Shown in pieces: positions 8,302-15,982 of a stretch of DNA of 64,000 nucleotides (position 1 is its first letter; each line of letters begins with the position of its first letter). This DNA is from Vibrio sp. YMD68 (GTDB taxonomy: Bacteria > Pseudomonadota > Gammaproteobacteria > Enterobacterales > Vibrionaceae). The stretch spans positions 1,488,001 through 1,552,000 of the forward strand of contig NZ_CP124614.1 of assembly GCF_029958905.1 (NCBI RefSeq), in the 5' to 3' direction. The notes beneath the pieces are model-generated. The model was not told where the DNA came from. It saw only the letters and a list, made by a program, of their open reading frames with translations, and ran no database searches. The position numbers were made by a program, and so were the translations under genes.

Positions 8302-8340
8302 AATCAAATCAAATCAAATCAAATCAAATCAAATCAAATT
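8302..8340. repeat. Pentanucleotide repeat (AATCA)7
   Basis: Seven perfect AATCA units run up to the stop codon of the ABC permease gene (8340-8342). It is about 240 bp upstream of the hemolysin-family operon, beyond the terminator, so copy number would not shift a reading frame there except by changing the last codon context of the permease gene. Confidence 0.93.
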
Positions 8341-9170
8341 TAATGTACGGTACGGCTGAATTTCAAGCTCGTCATCCATGCAAGTAAGCCGATGACGCTG
8401 TAAATACCGACATTGATCCAACCTGCCTCTGGAATCGCAGTGAATGGGTTTGGAGCCAGAAGCGCATGCAGGGGTAGGTAGAAGACCGCTGAGAAAAACT
8501 GATCCAAGCCGTCGTAGTTGAACATCGCTATCGGCATCCATCGCAATGCGTAAACGGCAATTAAGAGGACCAAAAGCGGCGAGTTTACCTTTTGCGAAAC
8601 GGACATCGCAGCGAGTGATAGTGGCAACAGTAGAATCCCTACCAGCACCATTCGGAGTAGAAACTCCACCCAATTCAATAATACGTACCCGAGTGAAGCT
8701 TGGCGATAGAGTAGAGCCAATTGCTGGTCAGTGGAGATGTTTAAAACCCACAACATTAAGTCTGCGGATAAGACCAGTATCGAACACACTAAAGGGATAA
8801 CCAACAAACCAAAGGAAAGCTTAACGAGGTGAGTCTTAGTGTCGCTGACCGGCATACTGCGCCAAAACATAATGCTGCCTTCTGAACGAGCTTTACGCAG
8901 CGTTCTAGGGAAGTATTGTGTACCAAGTAAGATGGATAATAACCCTGCACCACCCATTATCAGCATATTGATATCATCGCCCATTTCTCGGTGTATATCG
9001 CTAATATCACCACTGACGCTCATTTGAAAAAACAGATCGTGCTGTAAGGTCGAGCTGCTCATCAAACTGACAAATAGTAGTAAGCCACAAGCAAACATAA
9101 ATAATGGAATACGCGTAATCAGCGGATTTTCTATCCACTCCTTACGCAGCATGGCTAAGATTGAATGCAT
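8340..9170 (-). CDS. ABC-2 type exporter permease
   Basis: A 276-residue membrane protein with about six hydrophobic segments, starting with a cytoplasmic MHSILAMLRKEWIENPLI helix typical of ABC-2 permeases. It overlaps the ATPase gene by 16 nt, so the two are translated together and form the exporter. Gene order GntR-ATPase-permease resembles YtrA-type operons, which respond to membrane-active compounds and are usually involved in efflux or membrane homeostasis. The stop lies directly at the AATCA repeat. Substrate unknown. Confidence 0.85.
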   Translation of the reverse strand: MHSILAMLRKEWIENPLITRIPLFMFACGLLLFVSLMSSSTLQHDLFFQMSVSGDISDIHREMGDDINMLIMGGAGLLSILLGTQYFPRTLRKARSEGSIMFWRSMPVSDTKTHLVKLSFGLLVIPLVCSILVLSADLMLWVLNISTDQQLALLYRQASLGYVLLNWVEFLLRMVLVGILLLPLSLAAMSVSQKVNSPLLVLLIAVYALRWMPIAMFNYDGLDQFFSAVFYLPLHALLAPNPFTAIPEAGWINVGIYSVIGLLAWMTSLKFSRTVH

Positions 9171-10027
9171 GACACTGACTCCTTCTGTAAAGCTAAAAAC
9201 AGATCCGCTAACTTGACACTATAAATGCTGCCCAGTTCTTCCACTTGCGCTGCATATTGAGAGGAAAGTAGCCATTTAGTGGTGCCCAGTCCTTTTTGTG
9301 AAGAGAGCGGTGTTAGCGCTTCGATTTGCTCGCGGTACTCGTCACTGGCATCCAAGATAAAATACTCTTCGCTGATGCGCTCCATCGATGTTTGAAGCAC
9401 CGGTCGACCGCGTTTGAGAATCAGTACATCGGTAAGCAGGTGTTCGATCTCAGCGACTTCGTGACTGGCGATGATTAGCGCGCGTTCACCATCGTGGAAC
9501 CATTCCAATAAGTGCCGATAGAAAGTATCTCGGTAGACTAGATCCAGCCCCAGAGTCGGCTCATCCAAGATAAGAATTTGAGTATTGGTGGCAATGACAA
9601 TGGCCAAATGCAACTGCACTTTCATTCCTTTTGAAAGTGATTTAATGCGAGCACGTGGTTTAATATCGGTCTGAAGAAGCAGTTCATCCGCTTTGCTACG
9701 ATTGAATTCTGGGTGAACACCTTCGGAGTAGTCGAGAAGCTGTGCCACCGTCATCCAACCGGGAAGAACATTTACATCTGAGATATACGATAAGCTCTGC
9801 ATGATTTTATCGCGCTGCATAATGGGCTCAAAACCCTTGATGCGAATAGTGCCTTGATATTCATGCGCTCCAAGAAGGGCGTTAATAAGGGTCGATTTTC
9901 CTGCGCCATTATGACCGAGCAGTCCAAGCACTTGGCCCGCTTGCAAATCAAAGCTCACGTCATGCAGAGCATCTTCCTGCTGGCGATATTGCTTAGAGGC
10001 GTTTTTTACACTGATTAATGCGCTCAT
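9155..10027 (-). CDS. ABC exporter ATPase
   Basis: A 290-residue ABC ATPase. Walker A GHNGAGKST is at residues 38-46, the signature is LSKGM (in KSLSKGMKVQLHLA), Walker B is LILDEPTLGLD, and the switch histidine is in ASHEVAE. The C-terminal 80 residues are an extension common in bacterial ABC-2 exporters. Its ATG overlaps the regulator stop by 4 nt (ATGA), and its end overlaps the permease start. It would power export by the downstream permease. Confidence 0.92.
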   Translation of the reverse strand: MSALISVKNASKQYRQQEDALHDVSFDLQAGQVLGLLGHNGAGKSTLINALLGAHEYQGTIRIKGFEPIMQRDKIMQSLSYISDVNVLPGWMTVAQLLDYSEGVHPEFNRSKADELLLQTDIKPRARIKSLSKGMKVQLHLAIVIATNTQILILDEPTLGLDLVYRDTFYRHLLEWFHDGERALIIASHEVAEIEHLLTDVLILKRGRPVLQTSMERISEEYFILDASDEYREQIEALTPLSSQKGLGTTKWLLSSQYAAQVEELGSIYSVKLADLFLALQKESVSCIQS

Positions 10028-10410
10028 TGGTCACCTTTTATGTGCGTTTCAAGTAAATGAGGTTTAAGTTGCTGACTGAACTCTTCAAGTGACATGTTGA
10101 GCCGTTCTAGGGTGGCCGCGATCTGCGGAATTTGTTGTTGAAGAAAGCGTGTTTTTTCATCGGCGAGCAGTTTTTTCTTGGCACCGTTGGCGACGAACAT
10201 GCCCTGACCCCGCTTTTTTTCGACTAATCCTTCATCGACCAACAGCTGATAGCCTTTCATGACGGTCAGATGATTAATTTTCATATCCGCAGAAACACTG
10301 CGCACGGAAGGTAAAGCTTGCCCTTCTTGCCAAATCCCTTGCAGTATCTGTTGAGTGATTTGATCAGCCAACTGACGGAAAATCGGTTTGTGATCATGCC
10401 AATGTGTCAT
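10024..10410 (-). CDS. GntR-family regulator, YtrA-like
   Basis: A 128-residue repressor-like protein. The N-terminal winged helix spans about residues 8-75 (PIFRQLADQITQQILQG, then LPSVRSVSADMKINHLTVMKGYQLLVDEGLVEKKRGQGMFV), followed by only about 50 residues of helix, with no ligand-binding domain; this is the YtrA subfamily layout. The start is the ATG at 10410 with AAGGAAA upstream; 16 more in-frame codons run back into the operator and are excluded. A perfect inverted repeat sits just upstream, so it very likely represses its own ABC operon. Confidence 0.9.
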   Translation of the reverse strand: MTHWHDHKPIFRQLADQITQQILQGIWQEGQALPSVRSVSADMKINHLTVMKGYQLLVDEGLVEKKRGQGMFVANGAKKKLLADEKTRFLQQQIPQIAATLERLNMSLEEFSQQLKPHLLETHIKGDQ

Positions 10411-10429
10411 GAACGGTTTCCTTGACTGA

Positions 10430-10459
10430 ATTGGTGTTATAGTTATGTATAACACCAAT
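10430..10459 (-). promoter_or_regulatory. GntR/YtrA operator, 12-bp inverted repeat
   Basis: Arms ATTGGTGTTATA (10430-10441) and TATAACACCAAT (10448-10459) are perfect reverse complements with a 6-nt spacer. YtrA-type regulators bind GTnTTATA-like palindromes. It lies 20-49 nt upstream of the regulator start and overlaps TATA-rich -10-like sequence. Confidence 0.85.
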
Positions 10460-10500
10460 CCAGGTAGATGAGAAGGAAAAATTCGCTTCTAGCTCGTCAC

Positions 10501-10549
10501 TCTTAGTTCTTAGTTCTTAGTTCTCAGTTGATAGTTGATAGTTGATAGT
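10501..10549. repeat. Heptanucleotide tandem array
   Basis: Seven consecutive 7-mers: three TCTTAGT, one TCTCAGT, three TGATAGT. They lie between the GntR operator and the Zur-like box, in the divergent promoter region. The two sub-families suggest two rounds of expansion. Confidence 0.9.
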
Positions 10550-10597
10550 TTTAAGGCCTTAACTTTAAATATATTCTTTAGGTGTGATTAATTGATA

Positions 10598-10616
10598 ATT
10601 GTTATATTATAACAAT
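10598..10616 (+). promoter_or_regulatory. Zur-like operator
   Basis: The 19-bp perfect palindrome ATTGTTATATTATAACAAT contains the GTTATA-n-TATAAC core of gammaproteobacterial Zur boxes. It ends 31 nt before the start of the small exported protein gene and so probably covers that promoter, giving repression by zinc. Confidence 0.75.
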
Positions 10617-10647
10617 ATCATCTAATTTCATTTTTCATTATCTGACT

Positions 10648-10938
10648 GTGTTTTACTTCCGATCCCCTCGATTCAATCGCATATTATTGCTTACGATGCT
10701 GGTACTCCCCGTTGGGTTGAGTAGCCTCTCACTCGTTCATGCAATGGAGATGGATCACGGTATTCACGAACAGCACCAGTGTGAAATCTACGATGCGATC
10801 CACAATGCATTAACCAATTCAGCCTTTTTAGAACCGTTATTAGACAGTGCACAGTGCGTTCGTCGCTTTGACACATTGGATCCAATTGTTCGCTCTAAAT
10901 CGCTTCCAAGAACACGCTCTCCACCCCCATCAGTCTGA
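10648..10938 (+). CDS. Small exported protein with His/acidic segment
   Basis: A 96-residue protein. An N-terminal hydrophobic signal (about residues 10-32, ending LSLVHA) precedes a segment rich in His, Asp, Glu and one Cys (MEMDHGIHEQHQCEIYD, 33-49), then a helical part and a basic tail. It resembles small Vibrio proteins of unknown function (DUF2607-like; from memory, not checked). The start is GTG at 10648 with no clear Shine-Dalgarno; an ATG at 10696 is an alternative. It is the first gene behind the Zur-like box and 72 nt before the binding-protein gene, so a periplasmic metal-handling role is plausible but inferred. Confidence 0.62.
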   Translation: MFYFRSPRFNRILLLTMLVLPVGLSSLSLVHAMEMDHGIHEQHQCEIYDAIHNALTNSAFLEPLLDSAQCVRRFDTLDPIVRSKSLPRTRSPPPSV

Positions 10939-11010
10939 CTTTCTTCTCTATAGAGAACACCTAAAAACTATTCATTTTTATAGCGTTACATTAATACGTT
11001 AGGGTTTGTT

Positions 11011-12621
11011 ATGACTGAAATATCTTACGCTTCTATCTCAAGAAAGAAGAAGCTGAAACGTGGCCTTATGTTTGCCACCCTCGCGATTGCTGTTATTTTC
11101 GCGGCGACAACTCTGGTTTCCGAGAAGCCAACTGAACCTGTTACACCGAATAAGACGAACACGTTATCGATCAGTGGCCCCTGGGAGATTTCCAGTTTAG
11201 ATCCATCTAAAAAAGGGTACATATTAACTCGAATGCAAGTGATTGAAACCCTGCTTAATGTTGATGAGCAAGGCGTTATTACACCGGGTTTAGCGACACA
11301 ATGGAGCAGCAGTGAAGATGGGCTTATCTGGCGGTTCATCCTACGTGAAGGTGTCGTTTTTCATGATGGAATGGAACTCGATGCACAAGCGGTAGTGACA
11401 GCGCTTTTACACGCGAAGAGTAAACATGGCACTTTGAATAAGGCTCAAGTGATAAATATCTCAGCTGTGAAGGGTAATGAGATACAAATAGAGCTGGCGA
11501 AACCTTATACCGCCTTTGCATCGTTGTTAACGAATTACTCGACGGTGATTTTATCACCTAAATCGTATAATCCTGATGGAACGGTGGAAGTACTATACGG
11601 GACCGGGCCGTATCAAATGGAGAGTTTTTCTCCGCCTCATCAATTGACGGTGAAAAAGTTTGATGCCTATTGGGGGGAAAAAGCACAAATACACTTTGCC
11701 ACTTACCTGACTGGCCATCGCGCCGAGAGTCGAATTTTGCAAGCGAAGTCTGGTGAAGCGGATATCGTATTTACCCTGGATCCTTCGATGCTTGCTCAGA
11801 TTAAAGACAGTAATGAGGTGACACTGCATCGTAATCTTATTCCGAGAACGATGTTTGTGAAGGTCAATGCAAGCCACCCATTCTTAAATGATGTTGCGGC
11901 TCGTCAAGCTTTGAGTATTGCTCTGAATCGCGCGGCTATAACAAAAAATGTTCTTGATGCTGAAGGATCAGAAACAGCACAGTTAATGCCAAGTTCTATG
12001 TCGCAGTGGTTCCTCCAGGGGGTTGATAACAATCCATATGACCTAGAAAAATCACAGAATTTACTCTCTGGTTTAGGCTGGAAACGTAACCAATCTGGAG
12101 TGTTAGAGCGAGAAGGAAAGCCATTCAAGTTGACAATGATCACCTATGCAGACCGCCCTGAACTCACGGTTGTTGCGACTGCGATTCAAGCACAGTGGGC
12201 AAAGTTGGGTGTCGAGTTGAAGGTTGATGTGACTAACTCAAGCATGATCCCAGCAGGTCATACCGATGGTTCGTTAGAAATGGCATTGATTGCTCGCAAC
12301 TTTGGGTTTATTGCTGATCCATTACCGATCATCAGCACTGATTTTTCAAACGGTGGGGGCGACTGGGGAACCATGAACTGGAGCAATCCAATTGTGGATA
12401 GTGCGATTGCTAAATTAGTGGAGTCGAATCACCCTGGGCGTTCGTTTGATCTTAGCCAAACGGTGGCAAAAGAGATTTACCAAGACACACCAGTGATTCC
12501 CATTTCTAGCTACACCCAGCATACCTCAGTGAATAATCGTGTGATGAACTTTAAGTTTGACCCATTTGAGCGCAATTACTTCATTAACCAAATGTCGTTT
12601 GAGCAAACGGTAAATCAGTAA
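11011..12621 (+). CDS. Periplasmic solute-binding protein, family 5 (peptide/opine/nickel type)
   Basis: A 536-residue binding protein. A cytoplasmic basic N-terminus (residues 1-17) and a hydrophobic signal or anchor (18-36) precede a family 5 domain: SISGPWEISSLDPSKKGYI, WRFILREGVVFHDGMELDA, GTGPYQMESFSP, and the late ARNFGFIADPLPIISTDF segment. No lipobox was seen, so it may be cleaved or stay anchored. ATG at 11011 with AGGG 7 nt upstream. Its stop shares one base with the next start. Zur-like control suggests capture of a zinc chelate (opine-type metallophore or peptide); the ligand itself cannot be read from sequence. Confidence 0.88.
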   Translation: MTEISYASISRKKKLKRGLMFATLAIAVIFAATTLVSEKPTEPVTPNKTNTLSISGPWEISSLDPSKKGYILTRMQVIETLLNVDEQGVITPGLATQWSSSEDGLIWRFILREGVVFHDGMELDAQAVVTALLHAKSKHGTLNKAQVINISAVKGNEIQIELAKPYTAFASLLTNYSTVILSPKSYNPDGTVEVLYGTGPYQMESFSPPHQLTVKKFDAYWGEKAQIHFATYLTGHRAESRILQAKSGEADIVFTLDPSMLAQIKDSNEVTLHRNLIPRTMFVKVNASHPFLNDVAARQALSIALNRAAITKNVLDAEGSETAQLMPSSMSQWFLQGVDNNPYDLEKSQNLLSGLGWKRNQSGVLEREGKPFKLTMITYADRPELTVVATAIQAQWAKLGVELKVDVTNSSMIPAGHTDGSLEMALIARNFGFIADPLPIISTDFSNGGGDWGTMNWSNPIVDSAIAKLVESNHPGRSFDLSQTVAKEIYQDTPVIPISSYTQHTSVNNRVMNFKFDPFERNYFINQMSFEQTVNQ

Positions 12622-13559
12622 TGTTGTGGGAGCGAGTGAAAAAACGTTTGTACCAACTGATCTTGGTTGTGTGGGGAGTGGGGACGTTGACCTTTGTTTT
12701 AATGCATAGCTTACCGGGTGATATGGCGTATCGAATCGCGGCAAGTCGTTACGGTCAAGATAATGTGGATTCACTGGCTGCAGAATTGGTTCGCCAAGAA
12801 TTGAACCTAGATCAAGGCTTGTTGACCAGCTATATCCACTGGTTGTTCGACATCATGCAATTCAATTTAGGTCATTCGTTGGTGAGTGGATTACCAGTGA
12901 GTCAAGCCGTGGCTCATCAACTGGGTCATTCACTGCTGCTTGCTGGCTTCGGTATCACCTTGTCGGTGTTCATCGCCATTCCGCTGGGCATCTGGTCAGC
13001 AAAGAAGGGTGGCGTAGTGAATTCGTTATTGATCTGGCTCTCAACGTTTACCCGTGCCATGCCTGTTTTTGTGCTTGGTCTGATGCTTATCCTACTTTTT
13101 GCATTGGAATGGCAGATGCTACCTGTTGCGGGCTTTGGTACTTGGCAACATCTTGTTCTTCCTGGGGTCACTTTGGCGATAAGTTTGGCAGCTGTATCAA
13201 ATCGAGTCGTGCACAGCAGTGTGCGGAATGTCCTTCGTTCGCCTTTTTATCAATTTTCACGAGTAAAAGGATTAACCGAAGGGCAGACGTTCTTTCGTCA
13301 TGGCATGCGGAACATGGCCGTTCCAATCGTGGCCTTTATCGGTATTCAATTGGTGAGTGTCATTGAAGGTATTGTCATGATCGAGTCCCTGTTCTCTTGG
13401 CCTGGTGTTGGGCATGGGCTTGCTCACGCCATATTTGCCCGTGATATTCCGGTTATTCAAGGTTGTGCGCTGGCAATGGGGGTTTTGTTTGTGCTCTTAA
13501 ACAGTCTTATTGATGGGCTATGTTACTGGATTGATCCAAGAGGTCAGCAAGAAAAGTGA
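12621..13559 (+). CDS. ABC permease, DppB/NikB type
   Basis: A 312-residue inner-membrane permease with an N-terminal TM (RLYQLILVVWGVGTLTFVLMHSLPGD), a periplasmic loop, then five further TMs and the EAA-type motif region (VSVIEGIVMIESLFSWPGVGHGL). This is the standard first permease of peptide/nickel importers. It overlaps the binding-protein gene by 1 nt and the second permease by 4 nt. It pairs with the next gene to form the channel. Confidence 0.93.
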   Translation: MLWERVKKRLYQLILVVWGVGTLTFVLMHSLPGDMAYRIAASRYGQDNVDSLAAELVRQELNLDQGLLTSYIHWLFDIMQFNLGHSLVSGLPVSQAVAHQLGHSLLLAGFGITLSVFIAIPLGIWSAKKGGVVNSLLIWLSTFTRAMPVFVLGLMLILLFALEWQMLPVAGFGTWQHLVLPGVTLAISLAAVSNRVVHSSVRNVLRSPFYQFSRVKGLTEGQTFFRHGMRNMAVPIVAFIGIQLVSVIEGIVMIESLFSWPGVGHGLAHAIFARDIPVIQGCALAMGVLFVLLNSLIDGLCYWIDPRGQQEK

Positions 13560-14380
13560 TGAAACAACGTAACTTAATTCAAATGAAACTCGCTCAAAAG
13601 CTTGGCTTATCGATACTGCTTGGGCTGTTTACGTTCTCTATACTCGTTGGCTGGTTATCGCCTTACAGCATTGATGAACAAAACCTCGCACTTCGGTTAA
13701 CTGCCCCAAACGCGAATCATTGGTTTGGTACGGATCATTTTGGTCGAGATATGATGACACGATTAGCCAGTGCGGTTGGGTTGTCATTTAGCTTAGGATT
13801 GCTGTGCGTATTCAGCGCTTCATTTCTGGGGGTGGTATTAGGTGTTTGCTCAGCATGGTCTGGTGGCCGTATTGAGCAAGGATTAGATGTCTTGGTGAAT
13901 ATCTTACTGGCTTTGCCTGGATTGGTGCTGGTGTTATTGCTTTCCGCGATTGTTCCGGGTTCGTTTTTTGTCCTGTATTTCGCCATTTCATTAGTCCAAT
14001 GGGTTGAATATTATCGTGTGACTCGCGCCATCACCCGTACCTTAATAGGGAGCCCAGAAAGGCAGGCTTCAGCCATGATGGGTTTTGGTAAATGGTATCA
14101 GTTTAAACGACACATCTGGCCTGAGGTTGCGCCCGCTGTCTTCACTATGGCGGCGTTTGGTGGCGCAAATGCAATTTTAATGATGGCTTCACTTGGCTTT
14201 ATCTCTGTCGGAATCCAACCCCCACTGGCCGAACTTGGACTTATGAGTGTCGAACTGTTTCCGTTCTACATTGAAGCTCCTTGGGTGCTCGCTCAACCGC
14301 TGTTGGTAGTTGCTCTGTTGGTACTCGGTTTTCATTTATTAGCAGGAGCGAGCCGTGACCCTCTTAATTCAGCTCACTGA
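13556..14380 (+). CDS. ABC permease, DppC/NikC type
   Basis: A 274-residue permease. The N-terminal segment contains WLSPYSIDEQNLALRLTAPNANHWFGTDHFGRDMMTRL, the GTD-x-GRD signature of DppC-type subunits, followed by five TMs. It starts 4 nt inside the preceding gene and its end overlaps the ATPase gene by 26 nt, so the whole importer is translationally coupled. Confidence 0.94.
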   Translation: MMKQRNLIQMKLAQKLGLSILLGLFTFSILVGWLSPYSIDEQNLALRLTAPNANHWFGTDHFGRDMMTRLASAVGLSFSLGLLCVFSASFLGVVLGVCSAWSGGRIEQGLDVLVNILLALPGLVLVLLLSAIVPGSFFVLYFAISLVQWVEYYRVTRAITRTLIGSPERQASAMMGFGKWYQFKRHIWPEVAPAVFTMAAFGGANAILMMASLGFISVGIQPPLAELGLMSVELFPFYIEAPWVLAQPLLVVALLVLGFHLLAGASRDPLNSAH

Positions 14381-15842
14381 CCTTTCTATCCGAGCTCAGG
14401 CCAGTCGTTCTAAAAAAAGGTATTTTAAAGAAAGTTGTACTCGAGCGATACGTCATCCATTGAGTCGAGTTGAAACCACGATTGCTCTACCAGCGGGTGG
14501 TGACACGGTTGAATTACTTCAACCGCTATCATTGAAGCTATACCAAGGCAAACCGATCACGATTTTGGGTCAAACGGGCTCGGGAAAAAGTCTGTTGGCT
14601 CAAGCGGTCATGGGTTTATTGCCAAGTGAACTGTCGCAACAAGGTAAGGTAGAAATCTTTGGTCAAACTCATGATCAATATTCTCTAAAGGCTTTATGGG
14701 GCAAAAAAATGGTTATGTTACCTCAAGAGCCGTGGAGAGCTCTTGATCCGTTAATGCCGGCTTACAAACAAGTCCTCGAGGTGTATGAATGTTTGCATGG
14801 CTTAGAGGAAAAGTCTGCTTTTGGCCGTTCGATGGATGATTTAGAAAAAATTGGGTTGAAAAATAGCGCGTCAAAAAGACCCGGACAACTTTCTGGTGGT
14901 ATGGCGCAGCGTTTGGCTGTTATGTGTGCAACAGCTGGCGGTGCTAATCTGGTCTTAGCGGATGAGCCAACCAAAGGGCTTGATGTAAGTCGTCGAGATG
15001 ACATCATCCAATTGTTGATGAACAGTACACAAGGCGGTGGTTTACTTACGATTACGCATGATATTGAGGTTGCTCGCCAGATTGGTGGCGATATTATCGT
15101 CATGAAGGACGGCGCAATCGTTGAACAAGGTAGTGCAGCGCAGGTTTTAAATCATCCTCACCATGAATACACTCAGTCTCTAGTGAACGCCGACCCGCGG
15201 CATTGGGATGAACGAGACAAAATGACGGTAGATCGATGTCCAGTTATTGAAACCAAGAGTTTAACGATTGGTCGCAATGGTTCTGCGCTTGTAAAAGGAA
15301 TCGATATTACCATTCATACTGGAGAAATAGTCGGCGTTGTAGGGGATAGCGGCTGTGGCAAGAGTACTTTAGGCGATACTTTGCTGGGTCTTTTGCAACC
15401 GATAGAAGGTACGGTCGAGAGACGGGTTAAAGGCGCACACTCATATCAGTGGCTGAAGTTATTTCAAGATCCTCCCGCTGCTTTCACCTCCAGTGTAACG
15501 CTTGGGGTGCTACTGGATGATTTAGTCACCTTGCATAAGCTTGAACGCCAACGGATTTCAACGTTGATGAAAAAACTGAAGTTAACGCCAGAACTTTTAG
15601 AGCGGAGGAGCACCGAGGTTTCCGGAGGGGAGCTTCAACGATTTGCTATTTTGCGCGCACTATTGCTTGAACCGGTACTTTTGTTTGCTGATGAACCCAC
15701 TTCAAGGCTGGATCCTATAACGGCAAAAGAAGTCATGGACCTTTTGGTTGACCTAGCGAAAGAGCAAGGTTGTTCGTTGCTATTGGTCAGTCATGACCCT
15801 TATATGATTGAAAATTGCTGCGATACTGTGCTGCGTTTGTAA
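14355..15842 (+). CDS. Fused double ABC ATPase (DppD-DppF-like)
   Basis: A 495-residue protein with two full nucleotide-binding domains in one chain. Domain 1: Walker A GQTGSGKS (72-79), signature LSGGM (179-183), Walker B LVLADEP (199-205). Domain 2: Walker A GDSGCGKST (330-338), signature VSGGE, Walker B LLFADEPTSRLD. Most peptide or nickel importers use two separate ATPases; here they are fused. The start is GTG at 14355 with AGGAG 6 nt upstream. An N-terminal 50-residue insert rich in Lys/Arg splits the first beta strands. It completes the Zur-linked importer. Confidence 0.9.
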   Translation: MTLLIQLTDLSIRAQASRSKKRYFKESCTRAIRHPLSRVETTIALPAGGDTVELLQPLSLKLYQGKPITILGQTGSGKSLLAQAVMGLLPSELSQQGKVEIFGQTHDQYSLKALWGKKMVMLPQEPWRALDPLMPAYKQVLEVYECLHGLEEKSAFGRSMDDLEKIGLKNSASKRPGQLSGGMAQRLAVMCATAGGANLVLADEPTKGLDVSRRDDIIQLLMNSTQGGGLLTITHDIEVARQIGGDIIVMKDGAIVEQGSAAQVLNHPHHEYTQSLVNADPRHWDERDKMTVDRCPVIETKSLTIGRNGSALVKGIDITIHTGEIVGVVGDSGCGKSTLGDTLLGLLQPIEGTVERRVKGAHSYQWLKLFQDPPAAFTSSVTLGVLLDDLVTLHKLERQRISTLMKKLKLTPELLERRSTEVSGGELQRFAILRALLLEPVLLFADEPTSRLDPITAKEVMDLLVDLAKEQGCSLLLVSHDPYMIENCCDTVLRL

Positions 15843-15869
15843 GTGGCTGGGAGGCAAACATCATGGATG

Positions 15870-15904
15870 TCGAGACAACTCGGGCGTAACCTGAGTTGTC
15901 TCGA
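15870..15904 (+). terminator. Long hairpin after the importer operon
   Basis: TCGAGACAACTC (15870-15881) pairs perfectly with 15893-15904, and inner bases extend the stem to 15 bp with a 5-nt loop. No U-run follows, so it may be a 3-prime-end stabiliser or a Rho-linked end rather than a classic intrinsic terminator. Confidence 0.5.
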
Positions 15905-15982
15905 TGTCTAGCATGTAAAGGTGACGGTTTTGTTATGAATTCGGGAATTTACACGCCTGTTTAAATCTTTGTTTATCGCTGT

